Source of the DNA: PALSA-505 sp035308365
Lineage (GTDB): Bacteria; Actinomycetota; Actinomycetes; Streptosporangiales; Streptosporangiaceae
Direction: 5' to 3'
NCBI GenBank assembly: GCA_035308365.1
Contig: DATGGU010000023.1
Span: forward strand, 1 to 64,000
DNA: 64,000 nucleotides
Part shown: positions 53,245 to 62,551 of the stretch, in pieces
Position numbering within the stretch: position 1 is the stretch's first letter
How the letters are laid out: each line of letters opens with the position of its first letter
Position numbers and translations under genes: made by a program
The notes under the pieces: model-generated
The model's input: only the letters and a program-made list of their open reading frames with translations
Database searches by the model: none
What the model was told of the DNA's origin: nothing

Positions 53245-53475
53245 ATGCGTACCACCCTTTCGCTCGACGACGATGTCGCCGCCGCCGTGCAGCGGCTCCG
53301 CGAGGAGCGGCACATCGGGCTGAGCGACGCGGTCAACGAATTGATCAGGGCCGGGCTGGCCGCCCCGGCCCGGCGCAAGACGTTCCGGCAGCGGACGGCA
53401 AACCTTGGCTTGCGGGCCGACGTCACCAGCGTGGCTGACGCACTGGAACGTCTCGACGGACCCGAGGCCAGGTAG
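53245..53475 (+). CDS. vapB: VapB-like ribbon-helix-helix antitoxin
   Basis: A 76-aa protein. It starts with the RHH strand MRTTLSLDDDVAAAVQRLREE, then HIGLSDAVNELIRAGL. The C-terminal tail (RTANLGLRADVTSVADALERLD) would wrap the toxin. It overlaps the vapC start by one base (TAGTG). Confidence 0.85.
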   Translation: MRTTLSLDDDVAAAVQRLREERHIGLSDAVNELIRAGLAAPARRKTFRQRTANLGLRADVTSVADALERLDGPEAR

Positions 53476-53912
53476 TGCTGGTCGACGCGAACATTCTGCT
53501 CTATGCGGTCGATGAGGCCAGCCCGTTCCACCAGGCCGCGCGCACCTGGCTGACCGGCCAGCTCAACGGCTCCAGGCGCGTGGGCTTTCCGTGGCAGTCA
53601 CTTGTCGCGTTCGCCAGGATCAGCACCCACGAACGGGCCTCGGCCAATCCACTGACCCCGCGGGAGGCGGCTGGCTTCATCGAGGACTGGCTCGAACCCG
53701 AGGTCGCATGGATCCCGCGTGAAGGCCCAGAGCATGCCCGCATCCTTACCGGCCTGGTGACCAGGTACCACCTCCACGGCAACATCATCAGCGATGCCCA
53801 CCTGGCCGCGCTCGCCATCGGGCATGGGCTTGAGGTCTGTTCCAACGACGCTGACTTTGCGCGGTTCAGCGAGGTCCGCTGGGTCAACCCGGTAGCCCCG
53901 GCCAGCGGCTGA
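53475..53912 (+). CDS. vapC: VapC-like PIN-domain ribonuclease toxin
   Basis: A 145-aa PIN nuclease starting at GTG 53475. Acidic metal ligands are Asp4 (VDANILLYAVD), Glu in the central helix, and the C-terminal SDAHLAALAIGHGLEVCSNDADFARF. Such toxins cut tRNA or rRNA when VapB is degraded. The catalytic residues are present. It sits between ettA and the haemoglobin gene without other mobile genes. Confidence 0.87.
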   Translation: MLVDANILLYAVDEASPFHQAARTWLTGQLNGSRRVGFPWQSLVAFARISTHERASANPLTPREAAGFIEDWLEPEVAWIPREGPEHARILTGLVTRYHLHGNIISDAHLAALAIGHGLEVCSNDADFARFSEVRWVNPVAPASG

Positions 53913-54009
53913 CCGCGCCAGAGCTTCAGGGCGGCCCTTGCCGCACGTGCTGGCCACGCCGCAGACGCTGATTTCCAGGCCGTCCACGCTGGGGCGAGCC
54001 CTGGCGTGG

Positions 54010-54435
54010 TCAGGCTGGCGTGAGGCCGAGGTCGTCGCGCTGGCTGGCTGGCTGCTGGTTGACCAGGCTGTGCGCAGCCATGACCAGGTAGTCCCAGAAC
54101 TGGTTGTCGAGGGACTCGTCGAGTTCGAGGTCGTCGAGCGCCGCGCGCATGTGGCGAAGCCAGGCGTCCCGCTCGGCTTCGCCGATGGTGAACCTGGCAT
54201 GCCGCATCCGCAGCCTGGGGTGGCCGCGCTGCTCGCTGTAGGTCCCTGGGCCGCCCCAGTACTGCATGAGGAAGAGCCGCAGGTGCTCCTCGGCAGGCCC
54301 GAGATCCTTGGCCGGGTAGACCGGCCGGAGCACGGGATCGTCCGCCACGCTCTGGTAGAACGCGTGCACCAGGCGGCGGAACGTTTCCTCTCCACCGACG
54401 GCCGCGTAGAAGCTGGTCTGATTGTCCTCGCTCAT
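54010..54435 (-). CDS. glbO: group II truncated haemoglobin
   Basis: 141 aa from ATG 54435. It shows SFYAAVGGEETFRRLVHAFYQSVADDPVLRPVYP, LRLFLMQYWGGPGTYSEQRGHPRLRMRHARFTIGEAERDAWLRHM. The haem-binding proximal His lies in RMRHARF, with CD1 and B10 aromatic residues and the Trp at G8 (W of DAWLRH) typical of GlbO. Proposed roles are oxygen or NO handling at the membrane. It is 49 bases upstream of, and on the same strand as, no other gene; MscS reads in behind it. Confidence 0.88.
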   Translation of the reverse strand: MSEDNQTSFYAAVGGEETFRRLVHAFYQSVADDPVLRPVYPAKDLGPAEEHLRLFLMQYWGGPGTYSEQRGHPRLRMRHARFTIGEAERDAWLRHMRAALDDLELDESLDNQFWDYLVMAAHSLVNQQPASQRDDLGLTPA

Positions 54436-54484
54436 AGCGGTACCTAGGTTACGGTCGCCGGCCGACTGGTGCGGACTCCGGTGC

Positions 54485-55573
54485 TCACCCACCGCCGTCG
54501 CCGAACTCGCTGTCGCCGTGCTTACCGGCGTCCGCTGCCTGGCCGGCTGCCGCGGCCAGGGTGGCGCCGCCGTGCGCATCCGGCCCGGTCAGCGTGAAGA
54601 CCGTGGGAGCGGTGGCGATGCCCCTGGAGTCCAGCTCTACCTTGATTCTTTCTCTGAGTTCGCGCTCCACCTCATACTGCCGGGGCGGCGTGGTCATGGC
54701 GACGAGGCGCCAGACGGCCTCGCTGCTCGACAGGGACTGGACACCCCAGACCTTGGGTTCCTCCAGGATGACGCCCTCCCAGCGCGGTTCCCGCCACATG
54801 GCCGTCGCCACCTGGGTCATGATCTGGCGTATCTCGGACATGTCCTGCTGATAGGGGACGGGGAAGTCGATGACCGCCCGGGCCCAGCCCTGGGACTGGT
54901 TGCCCACCTGCTGGATCGACCCGTTCCTGATGTGCCATACGACCCCGTTCACGTCGCGCATCCTGGTCACCCGCAGGCCGACCGCCTCCACGGTGCCGGT
55001 GGTGGCGCTCGTGGTGATGACGTCCCCGACGCCGTATTGATCTTCGAGCAGGATGGACACCCCGGCCAGGAAGTCACCCACCAGGTTCTGCGCGCCGAAG
55101 CCGAGCGCCACGCCCAGGACGCCGGCGCTGGCCAGGATCGGCGCCAGGTTGATCCCCAGATCGCCCATGATGATGATGGCGGCGATGCCGAAGATCAAGA
55201 TCGACGAGGCGTTGCCCAGGATCGTCCTGAGCGCCTGGGAACGCTGGCGCCGCCGTTCACCGGTCAGCTCGGGCAGCAGCGCGTGCCCGCTGCCGTCCTT
55301 CCCGCCGTTGGCGGCCCGGTCTGTCATGCGCCTGAGGATGCGGTGCGCCAGAGCCCGGATGACGAAGGCCAGCAGCAGCACAAAGGCGATCCTGAGCGCC
55401 ACGGTGACCGGTCCGGCCAGGTACACCCTGGTCAGCCGGGTGGCGGTGCCGCTGTGCGTGAGATCCCAGACGAGGCGGCAGGCGGTGCCGGGTTCGCTGC
55501 TGCCACATGCGGCGATGAGCGTGTCGTGCGTTCGCGACGCGGCGGAGGCGGCGGCGAGCGCTTGCGGGGTCAT
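54485..55573 (-). CDS. mechanosensitive channel of the MscS family
   Basis: A 362-aa protein. Membrane segments lie near 50-80 (VTVALRIAFVLLLAFVIRALAH) and 115-140 (ILGNASSILIFGIAAIIIMGDLGI). The pore helix and MscS beta domain follow: PILASAGVLGVALGFGAQNLVGDFLAGVSILLEDQYGVGDVI, then GTVEAVGLRVTRMRDVNGVVWHIRNGSI. ATG 55573 follows AAAGG. It releases osmolytes on hypo-osmotic shock. The 50-residue tail is Gly/Ala-rich. Confidence 0.92.
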   Translation of the reverse strand: MTPQALAAASAASRTHDTLIAACGSSEPGTACRLVWDLTHSGTATRLTRVYLAGPVTVALRIAFVLLLAFVIRALAHRILRRMTDRAANGGKDGSGHALLPELTGERRRQRSQALRTILGNASSILIFGIAAIIIMGDLGINLAPILASAGVLGVALGFGAQNLVGDFLAGVSILLEDQYGVGDVITTSATTGTVEAVGLRVTRMRDVNGVVWHIRNGSIQQVGNQSQGWARAVIDFPVPYQQDMSEIRQIMTQVATAMWREPRWEGVILEEPKVWGVQSLSSSEAVWRLVAMTTPPRQYEVERELRERIKVELDSRGIATAPTVFTLTGPDAHGGATLAAAAGQAADAGKHGDSEFGDGGG

Positions 55574-55902
55574 GACCAGAACCTTTCGGATGCGCCGGAC
55601 TGTCGATCCTGAGGCTAAGCGGTCTGGCACTAGCCAGTGCGGTAGTGCGCGGGGACACTTGCGTCAGGACCAGCATGTCTGCAAACGCTGCGTGACTGAG
55701 TTTTCGCAGTGAGCCAGCACGAAGCTGGAAAAAGGTGCAAGATGAGAAGTGAAAAGTGAGAATTGCATGTATGGATGGCTAGCTGGGGAGCATGCCGTCC
55801 AGCGGCATTCGCGAAAAGCCATATCAAGGTTACGTTGAGTCAGGGAGGGGCTTCACCCGCGCGGGGGCGGGCGAGGGTCTGGCTGAGGGAGGAAGGGTCT
55901 GC
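55574..55902. other. divergent regulatory region between mscS and the XRE gene
   Basis: Contains a purine-rich block (about 55735-55765, AGAAGTGAAAAGTGAGAA) and a perfect palindrome ATGCCG-TCCAG-CGGCAT at 55792-55808, a candidate operator for the downstream XRE regulator. GGAGGAAGG precedes the ATG at 55903. Confidence 0.5.
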
Positions 55903-57543
55903 ATGTCAGGACAGTGCCAGCCACGACAGTGCCACGAGCCGCTCACCGGCACCCGGGCCGGCCGGCGGGGCCAGCCGCAGCAAGACCGGGCGGCGGGTGA
56001 CAGCCAGCCGGACACCGAGTCCGTGATCGCGCGCCGGCTGAGAGCGCGCGGGGTTGTCGCCGGGCATTCCACGGCGCAGACGGCCTCGGTGATCAAGGAC
56101 GAATGTGGTCCGGAGTTCGGCACGACGTGGATCCGGGCCTACCGGCTGGCCCTCGGGATCACCCTGGCCGACGTCGTCGAGCAGGTCAGGGCCTGGTACG
56201 AGGCGCAGGGGCGGGAGCAGCCACGGTTCAGCGAAACATTGCTGTCCGCTTACGAAAGCGGGCAGAAGCGGCCGGGTCCCCAGTACCTGCACTACCTGTG
56301 CACCGTGTACGGGGCGGACCCGCAGGATCTCGGCTACCAGGGCACCTGCTTCTGCGGGAACAGCCACCGGGCCGAGCCCCGGCACCCGCACCCCGAGCGG
56401 GCGGGCGGGGCTGGGGATGGGACGCAGCTTGATGGCCCGTTCCACGAGCACGACCCGGGGTTGCCCGCTGCCATCAGCGACGATTCGCCGCCCTGGGTCC
56501 TCGATGACGACGACATCCTCAGGAGGGCACTGCTGCGGCTGATCGCCGGTGCGCCGGTGAGCCTGGACAGCGGGTTCTTCGGGGCGGTGGACCGGGTCCG
56601 CCGCCGGATGGACGACGCGCTGTTCCGCGGCTCGGTGTCGGCCACCATGCTGGACCAGTGGGAGGAAACCTCGGCCGGGTACGGCAGGCAGTACCAGACG
56701 GTCCCGCCGCTGCGGCTGCTGTGTGACGTGCTGCTGGACCTCGGGGATGTGCGCCGGATGTGCGAGCAGCGGCAGCCCATCGAGTTCGCCGAGCGGCTGT
56801 GCCGGCTTGCCGCGCAACTCGCCGCCCTCACCGGGATGACGATGATCGACATCGGCGACCAGCGGATGGCCCGGTCGTTCTTCCGGACGGCCCGCATCGC
56901 GGCCGATGAGACCGGGGACCGCGCGCTGCGCGCCTGGGTCGCGGTGCGGGAGGCGCTGATCCCGCTGTACTACGGCGACCCGAGGGAGGCCGTGGCGCTG
57001 GCCAGGACCGCGGCCGATCTGGCCGGCCGGAGCCAGTGCGTGGCCACGGTCATGGCCCCGGTGGCCGAGGCGCGGGCGCTGAGCCGGCTCACCGCCCAGG
57101 GCAGGCGCGGCGGGCTCAGCCGGGCCAAGGCGGCACTGGACCGCGCGGCCGACGGGCTCGGCGCGCTGCCCGCCAGCCAGCGTTCGGACGCCGCGTTCGG
57201 CTACACCGAGCGGCAGTTCCTGTTCCACACGGGTGACGCCCTCGTGGCCCTCGGCGATCACCGGGGCGCGGAGGAAGCGTTCGCCGAGTCGCTGCGGCTG
57301 TATGCGCCCACCGAGTTCCTCGACCGGTCCCTGGTCATGCTCGGGCACGCCAGGTGCAAGCTCGAGGCGGACGAGCCGGAGGAAGCGCTGCGGATCAGCA
57401 AGGACGTGCTGTACGAGCTGCCGCGCGAGCACCGCACCGAGATCGTCGTGCATGCCGCCCGGGCACTCGGCGATTCGGTCGCCGCGCGGTTCGGCAGCCT
57501 GCCCGCGGTCCGCGAGTACCGCACGCTCCTGCTCAGCGCCTGA
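55903..57543 (+). CDS. XRE-family regulator with TPR-like C-terminal domain
   Basis: 546 aa from ATG 55903. The HTH is at about 65-125 (GTTWIRAYRLALGITLADVVEQVRAWY...FSETLLSAYESGQKRPGPQYLHYLCTVYG). A linker with CFCGNSHR follows, then a helical TPR-like region to the end (ADETGDRALRAWVAVREALIPLYYGDPREAVALARTAADLAG, GDHRGAEEAFAESLRLY). This architecture is abundant in actinomycetes and resembles signal-peptide receptors such as Rgg/PlcR in outline, but its ligand is unknown. It overlaps the convergent peptidase gene by 11 bases. Confidence 0.78.
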   Translation: MSGQCQPRQCHEPLTGTRAGRRGQPQQDRAAGDSQPDTESVIARRLRARGVVAGHSTAQTASVIKDECGPEFGTTWIRAYRLALGITLADVVEQVRAWYEAQGREQPRFSETLLSAYESGQKRPGPQYLHYLCTVYGADPQDLGYQGTCFCGNSHRAEPRHPHPERAGGAGDGTQLDGPFHEHDPGLPAAISDDSPPWVLDDDDILRRALLRLIAGAPVSLDSGFFGAVDRVRRRMDDALFRGSVSATMLDQWEETSAGYGRQYQTVPPLRLLCDVLLDLGDVRRMCEQRQPIEFAERLCRLAAQLAALTGMTMIDIGDQRMARSFFRTARIAADETGDRALRAWVAVREALIPLYYGDPREAVALARTAADLAGRSQCVATVMAPVAEARALSRLTAQGRRGGLSRAKAALDRAADGLGALPASQRSDAAFGYTERQFLFHTGDALVALGDHRGAEEAFAESLRLYAPTEFLDRSLVMLGHARCKLEADEPEEALRISKDVLYELPREHRTEIVVHAARALGDSVAARFGSLPAVREYRTLLLSA

Positions 57544-59680
57544 TTCCCTGCAGGCCGGTGTAGCAGGCGGCGAAGGCGAGGGTGTCAGCGGCCAAGGACA
57601 CCGAACGGCTGACCGCCCGTGCCCCGTGCCCCGCCGATGACTCGCGGCGCAGCAGGACCGGTGGCGCGCCGGCGGCTACGGCGTGCTGCAGCGCCGCGCA
57701 CATCTTGCGTGCGTGCATCGGATCGACACGCGAGTCGCTGTCGAACACGGTGAACAGGACGGCCGGGTAGGCGGTTCCGTCCTGGACATGGTGGTAGGGG
57801 GAGTAGCCGAGCAGCCAGCCGAGTTCCCGGGGATCGCAGGCCGAGCCGAACTCGTCGGTCCACAGCTCGCCGAGGCCGAACCGCTCGTACCGCACCATGT
57901 CGAGCAACGGCGCCGAACATATCGCGGCCGCGCACAGGTCGGGGCGTTGCGTGATCGCCGTGCCGACCAGCAGCCCGCCGTTCGAGCCGCCCCAGATGGC
58001 GAGCTGCCGCGGCGTGGTGTACCCGGCCGAGATCAGCCACCCGGCCGCCGCGTAGAAGTCGTCGAAGACGCGCTGCTTGTGCTCGCGCATCCCGGCCCGG
58101 TGCCACTGTTCACCCTCTTCGGAGCCGCCGCGCAGCGAGGCGATCGCATACACGCCGCCGGCCTCCACCCAGGACAGGATGGTGGCGGAGTAGGCCGGGG
58201 TCATGCTGACACCGAACCCGCCGTATCCATACAGGATCGTGGGCCGCGCCGGCCCGGGCGCAGGCTCGGCGCCCGAGATGATCAGCATCCGGACCAGGGT
58301 GCCGTCCTTGGATTCGTAGGTCACCTGCTCGGCGTGCACATGGGGGAGTTCGACGGTGCCGGGGGAGCGGGCCCACTCCCGCACCTCGCCGGTGCGGCCG
58401 TCGTAGTGATAGACGACCACGGGGGTGGTGTTGTCGGTATAGGTGAACCACGCCTCGTGACCGCCCTCGGGGCGCTCGTGGATCCCGCCGATGCTGCCCA
58501 GGCCGGGCAACGGCACCGTCCCGGTCTGCTCACCCGTCGCCAGGTCGTGCACGGTGATCTCACCGATGGCGTGCCGCCGCCATCCGGCCAGCAGCAGCGG
58601 CCGGCGCAGTTCGGCCCCGTCCAGGATGGCGATGTCGGTCAGCACCGCGTCCGGGCGTTCGGTGATGAGGTCCCGCCAGCCGGCCTCGCCGTCGATCGCC
58701 GGGTCCGCCGGGTCGGCGATGGCGAGCCTGCCCCGGGGTGCCCCGGCGTCGGTGAAGACGTAGAGCGTCCCGTCCCGGCCGGTGATCAGCGTGGACCGCG
58801 CGTCCACGTCCCGCTGCACCACCCGGAACTCGGGCGCGGCCGGATCAGATGCGGTCAGGTCGGCGATCCACAGGTCGTTGCGCGGCGCGGTGCCAAGCGC
58901 GGCCCAGATCACCAGCCATCGCCCGTCCCTGCTCACCGATGCCCGGTAGTAGGTGGTCTTGTCCATCCCGTCACCGAAGATCGTGACGTCTTCCGGCGAT
59001 GGCGTGCCGACCCGGTGCAGGTACACCCGGCGGTGGTACTGCTGCTCGCCGTCGGGAACAGCGTCGGCAGGCAGCCTGCGCACGTAGTAGAACGCCTTGC
59101 CGTGCGGCCCCCGGCCGGCGGCGGTGCCGGGCAGCCAGGCGACGGCCGAGTACCGGCACCGGTCGATGGGCTCATCCAGTTCCTGGCCGGTGACCACGTC
59201 CATCACCCGCAGGATGGACTCCTCGCTGCCGCCAACAGAGAGCTGGTAGGCCAGCAGTTCGCCTTCCTTGTCGGGCTGCCAGGCGTCCAGGGTGGTGATG
59301 CCGGACGGGTCGATCGCCATGGGATCGATGAGCGCGCGCTCCACCGGCGGCGCGCCGGGCCCGGGCCCTGGGACCGCCGTGAACAGCACGGCGTGGTCCT
59401 GATCGGCCGTGCGGCGCTGGAAGAACTGGCGCTCGCCCCGCCAGTGCGGTGCGCCGACGGTCCCCGAACGCATCAGCTCGGCGAGCCGGGCGGCCAGCGC
59501 ATCCCGGCCGGGCAGCGCCGCCACCTGCTCGGCGAACAGCGCGTCCTGAGCCGCCTGCCAGTCCTTGGTCTCGGGGGATCCGGGATCTTCGAGCCATCGG
59601 TACGGATCCCGCACCACGTGGCCGAAGAGGTCCTCGGCGATGTCGAGCCTGGGTGCGTCCGGGTAGTGGAGGTCCGCCAT
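57533..59680 (-). CDS. prolyl oligopeptidase family serine peptidase
   Basis: 715 aa from ATG 59680. The N-terminal hook RLDIAEDLFGHVVRDPYRWLED and a seven-bladed propeller (about 75-400) gate the active site. The alpha/beta hydrolase domain has PTILYGYGGFG, Ser566 in GGSNGGLL, Asp649 in DSDSRVDPMH and His685 in SAGHGA. It cleaves after Pro in short peptides. It has no signal peptide and so is cytoplasmic. It starts 43 bases from the end of the enoyl-CoA hydratase gene on the same strand. Confidence 0.95.
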   Translation of the reverse strand: MADLHYPDAPRLDIAEDLFGHVVRDPYRWLEDPGSPETKDWQAAQDALFAEQVAALPGRDALAARLAELMRSGTVGAPHWRGERQFFQRRTADQDHAVLFTAVPGPGPGAPPVERALIDPMAIDPSGITTLDAWQPDKEGELLAYQLSVGGSEESILRVMDVVTGQELDEPIDRCRYSAVAWLPGTAAGRGPHGKAFYYVRRLPADAVPDGEQQYHRRVYLHRVGTPSPEDVTIFGDGMDKTTYYRASVSRDGRWLVIWAALGTAPRNDLWIADLTASDPAAPEFRVVQRDVDARSTLITGRDGTLYVFTDAGAPRGRLAIADPADPAIDGEAGWRDLITERPDAVLTDIAILDGAELRRPLLLAGWRRHAIGEITVHDLATGEQTGTVPLPGLGSIGGIHERPEGGHEAWFTYTDNTTPVVVYHYDGRTGEVREWARSPGTVELPHVHAEQVTYESKDGTLVRMLIISGAEPAPGPARPTILYGYGGFGVSMTPAYSATILSWVEAGGVYAIASLRGGSEEGEQWHRAGMREHKQRVFDDFYAAAGWLISAGYTTPRQLAIWGGSNGGLLVGTAITQRPDLCAAAICSAPLLDMVRYERFGLGELWTDEFGSACDPRELGWLLGYSPYHHVQDGTAYPAVLFTVFDSDSRVDPMHARKMCAALQHAVAAGAPPVLLRRESSAGHGARAVSRSVSLAADTLAFAACYTGLQGIRR

Positions 59681-59723
59681 GTCAGGCACCCTAACCGAGA
59701 CCACGGGGCAGCCGGCGACCAGG

Positions 59724-60536
59724 TCAGCCGCCGCTGAACCGGGGCTGACGCTTCCCGGCGAAGGCCAGGACTCCCTCGGCGAAGTCGGCGGAGGTGGCCA
59801 TCTCCTGCTGGATCCCGGCTTCGAACTCGAGCTGGGCGTCCATGTTATGGAACAGCCAGTTGTTGAGCTGGCGCTTGGTCCCGGCGTAGGAGCGGGTCGG
59901 CCCGGCGGCCATGCGGCTGACCAGCTCATCCGCGCGGACGGAGAGCTCGCCGTCCGGCCAGACCTGGTTGATCAGCCCCCAGTCCAGGGCCTGCCTGGCC
60001 TCGACCCGGTTTCCCAGCATGGCCATCTCGATGGCCCGGGCGAAGCCGACCCGGGCCGGCACCAGCACCGACGAGCCACCATCCGGGACGAGCCCGATGT
60101 TGACGAAGGCGAGCAGGAAGAACGCGGACTCGGCCGCGAGTATCAGGTCGCAGGCCAGCGCGAGCGACAGGCCGATCCCGGCCGCGGCGCCGTTGACCGC
60201 GGCGATCACCGGCTTGGGCATCCGGCGGATCCCGGTGATGATCGGGTGGTACCGCTCGGTCAGCACGCTGTACAGGTCGGGAGAGCCGTCGTCGTTGACC
60301 GGTGGCGCGTCCTTGAGGTCAGCTCCGCTGGAGAACGCGCGCCCGGCCCCGGTGATCAGCACCGCCCGGACCCCGGCGTCCTCGCCGGTGGCCTTCACGG
60401 CGTCGACCAGGTCGAAGCCGAACTGGGTGTTCCACGCGTTCATCCGCTCGGGGCGGTTGAGCTCGACCTTCGCGGCCGCACCGCGCCGGTACAGGTTGAT
60501 GGTGGCGTATTCGCGGACCAGCTCGTAATCGCTCAC
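59724..60536 (-). CDS. enoyl-CoA hydratase/isomerase family protein
   Basis: 270 aa from GTG 60536. Crotonase signatures: NRPERMNAWN, oxyanion-hole GAGRAFSSGADLKD and PVIAAVNGAAAGIGLSLALACDLILAAESAFF, and the GLVPDGGSSVLVPARVG region. The DGG in place of EGG suggests a hydratase/isomerase of PaaG type rather than the classic fatty-acid enzyme. Its promoter region is shared with a divergent TetR gene, likely its regulator. Confidence 0.88.
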   Translation of the reverse strand: MSDYELVREYATINLYRRGAAAKVELNRPERMNAWNTQFGFDLVDAVKATGEDAGVRAVLITGAGRAFSSGADLKDAPPVNDDGSPDLYSVLTERYHPIITGIRRMPKPVIAAVNGAAAGIGLSLALACDLILAAESAFFLLAFVNIGLVPDGGSSVLVPARVGFARAIEMAMLGNRVEARQALDWGLINQVWPDGELSVRADELVSRMAAGPTRSYAGTKRQLNNWLFHNMDAQLEFEAGIQQEMATSADFAEGVLAFAGKRQPRFSGG

Positions 60537-60563
60537 AAGCCGAACCCTAACAGAGCAAAACTC

Positions 60564-60580
60564 CGGAGTGATACTCTCCG
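60564..60580. promoter_or_regulatory. imperfect palindrome, candidate TetR operator
   Basis: CGGAG and CTCCG flank a near-symmetrical centre in the 49-base gap between the divergent enoyl-CoA hydratase and TetR genes. A GATACT hexamer (60570-60575) inside it could be the -10 box of the TetR gene. Binding there would repress both genes. Confidence 0.5.
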
Positions 60581-60585
60581 AATCG

Positions 60586-61302
60586 ATGACTTCGTCCCAG
60601 ACCCGCCGCCGCATCCTCGATGCGGCCCTGGCCTGTTTCACCGAAGACGGCTACGAGCAGACCACGATCGCCCGCATCCGGCAGCGCAGCGGCACCTCGA
60701 ACGGCGCGCTCTTCCACCACTTCGCCTCGAAGGAGGCCATCGCCGACGCGCTCTACGTGGCGGCGATCGCCTCGTTCCAGCAGGGCCTGTGGGAGCTGCT
60801 CGCCCGCCGGCCGCGCTCACTGCGGGCGGCGGTGCACGGCACGATCGCCCACCAGTTGCGCTGGACCGAGCAGAACGCCGACCTCGCCCGCTTCGTCTAC
60901 CAGCGCGGTCACCTCGACTGGGCCACCCCGGCGGGTGCCGAGCTTGACGCGCTCAACCGCGAGCTGGCGGCGGCCTTCAGGCAGTGGATGGCGCCGCTGG
61001 CCGCCAGCGGTGAGATCCGTCCCACCTCGATCCTGGTGATCACCGCCATCGTCGGCGGCCCGGCGCACGCGATCGCGCGGCGCTGGCTGTCCGGGCAGCT
61101 CAAGGCCCCGCTGACGGCGTTCGTTGACGAGCTCGCCGACGCGGCCTGCGCCGGGCTGCGCGGAACTCAAGTGCGGGCGCGGCCGCCGCAGCGCATCCCG
61201 GCCAAAGGCCGCCTGACCCTCGAACTTCTCGGCGACGACGGCAGCGTGCTCTCGCGCAGCCAGGTCACCGCTGAGCTAGAGCCCGGATCACAGCAGGGAT
61301 AG
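60586..61302 (+). CDS. TetR-family regulator
   Basis: 238 aa from ATG 60586. The HTH is at about 5-50 (TRRRILDAALACFTEDGYEQTTIARIRQRSGTSNGALFHHFASKEAIADALY). The ligand domain follows, with a basic tail. It is divergent from the enoyl-CoA hydratase gene, so an acyl-CoA effector and control of that gene are plausible. Confidence 0.9.
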   Translation: MTSSQTRRRILDAALACFTEDGYEQTTIARIRQRSGTSNGALFHHFASKEAIADALYVAAIASFQQGLWELLARRPRSLRAAVHGTIAHQLRWTEQNADLARFVYQRGHLDWATPAGAELDALNRELAAAFRQWMAPLAASGEIRPTSILVITAIVGGPAHAIARRWLSGQLKAPLTAFVDELADAACAGLRGTQVRARPPQRIPAKGRLTLELLGDDGSVLSRSQVTAELEPGSQQG

Positions 61303-61319
61303 GGCGGCGGCCACGGCCA

Positions 61320-61721
61320 TCAGGCGAAGCTGGCCCGGATGAACCCGAGCAGCCTTGCATGCTGGTCCAGCAGCTCGGTCACATCCTCCCGCCCGAACTG
61401 GCCGAACTGGTCGAACTCGGCCATCTCGGTGAGCTCGGTGCGCACGTCCGCCAGCACGCCGACCATGCTGGACACAATGGCCTGCGGGTCACGCATGCTC
61501 TCCAGGCCCCGGTCCGGGCCATGGATGATCTGCGCCTGGACGAGCTGGTCGGCCACGTCCTGCGAGCAGCCGAGACCGACCTCGATCAGGTCACTCCAGC
61601 GGCGGGCTATCGTCCGCAGGCCGGTCCAGCGCGTGTAGCCGATGAAGATCGACTCCCATTGGCGGGTGATGAACTTCTCCCAGCCGATGTCTTCCACTTC
61701 TTCCGGATCGTGGTCATACAC
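61320..61721 (-). CDS. small helical protein of unknown function
   Basis: 133 aa, rich in acidic and aromatic residues (EDIGWEKFITRQWESIFIGYTRWTGLRTIARRW) and predicted helical throughout. No membrane segment or known motif. It converges with the TetR gene (17-base gap). Not recognised. Confidence 0.6.
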   Translation of the reverse strand: MYDHDPEEVEDIGWEKFITRQWESIFIGYTRWTGLRTIARRWSDLIEVGLGCSQDVADQLVQAQIIHGPDRGLESMRDPQAIVSSMVGVLADVRTELTEMAEFDQFGQFGREDVTELLDQHARLLGFIRASFA

Positions 61722-61772
61722 GAAGCCCGCTCCTGCGTGGTCTGCGTGGCGCGGTCAGATACTGTGCGTCCC

Positions 61773-62435
61773 ATGATCGCACGCGTCTGGCACGGGGTGA
61801 TCGCGGTGGCGGTCTGCGTCGCGATGGTGCTGCAGATCGTGATCGCGGTCCGGGTCAGCGGTACCCCGCACGAGGTGACCACGGGTGTGCTGCGCGGCAG
61901 TTCGCTGGCCGGCCGGATCATCCGGGTGCTCAGCTTCTTCACCATCCAGAGCAACCTGCTGTCCGGCGCCGTGTCCGCTCAGCTCGCGCTGCGGCCCGGG
62001 CGCGACGGCCCGGCCTGGCGCGCGCTGCGGCTGACGGCGCTCACCGGGATCACCGTGACCGGCATCGTCTACTCAACCGTGCTCGCCGCGATCCACCAGC
62101 CGAACGGCACCGCCGAGACCGTGGTGAACCTCATCGTGCACTACATCGTGCCGGTCATGATGATCGTGGGCTGGCTGCTGTTCGGCCCGCGCCCGCGCAT
62201 CGACCGCCGGACGGTGGCCTGGTCGCTGCTGTTCCCCGTGTTGTGGCTGGCCTACACCCTGGTACGCGGGGCGATCTGGGAGTGGTACCCGTACCCGTTC
62301 CTGGACGTCGCCACGCACGGGTACGGCCGGGTCGCCGGCAACGCCCTGCTGGTCACCGTCGTGCTCGGCCTTGTCGCGGCCCTGTTCGCGACCGGCGACC
62401 GGTTCCTGCCCTCGGCCCAGGCCGCACAACCCTGA
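61773..62435 (+). CDS. Pr6Pr-family membrane protein
   Basis: 220 aa with six membrane segments. Typical features are FFTIQSNLLSGAVSA near residue 65, NLIVHYIVPVMMIVGWLLFGP, and YTLVRGAIWEWYPYPFLDVATHGYGRVAGN near 170, a conserved pattern of this actinobacterial family. Function unknown. Confidence 0.8.
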   Translation: MIARVWHGVIAVAVCVAMVLQIVIAVRVSGTPHEVTTGVLRGSSLAGRIIRVLSFFTIQSNLLSGAVSAQLALRPGRDGPAWRALRLTALTGITVTGIVYSTVLAAIHQPNGTAETVVNLIVHYIVPVMMIVGWLLFGPRPRIDRRTVAWSLLFPVLWLAYTLVRGAIWEWYPYPFLDVATHGYGRVAGNALLVTVVLGLVAALFATGDRFLPSAQAAQP

Positions 62436-62551
62436 CGCAGCGCGCGGCATTAGGTATATGTTGGCGGATCCGCTTCGCAGCCGGCACACTAGGTCCAGGG
62501 CGTACCCTGATCGTGCCGGCTTGGGCGAAGAGGGCGGAGGTGGAAGGCGGA

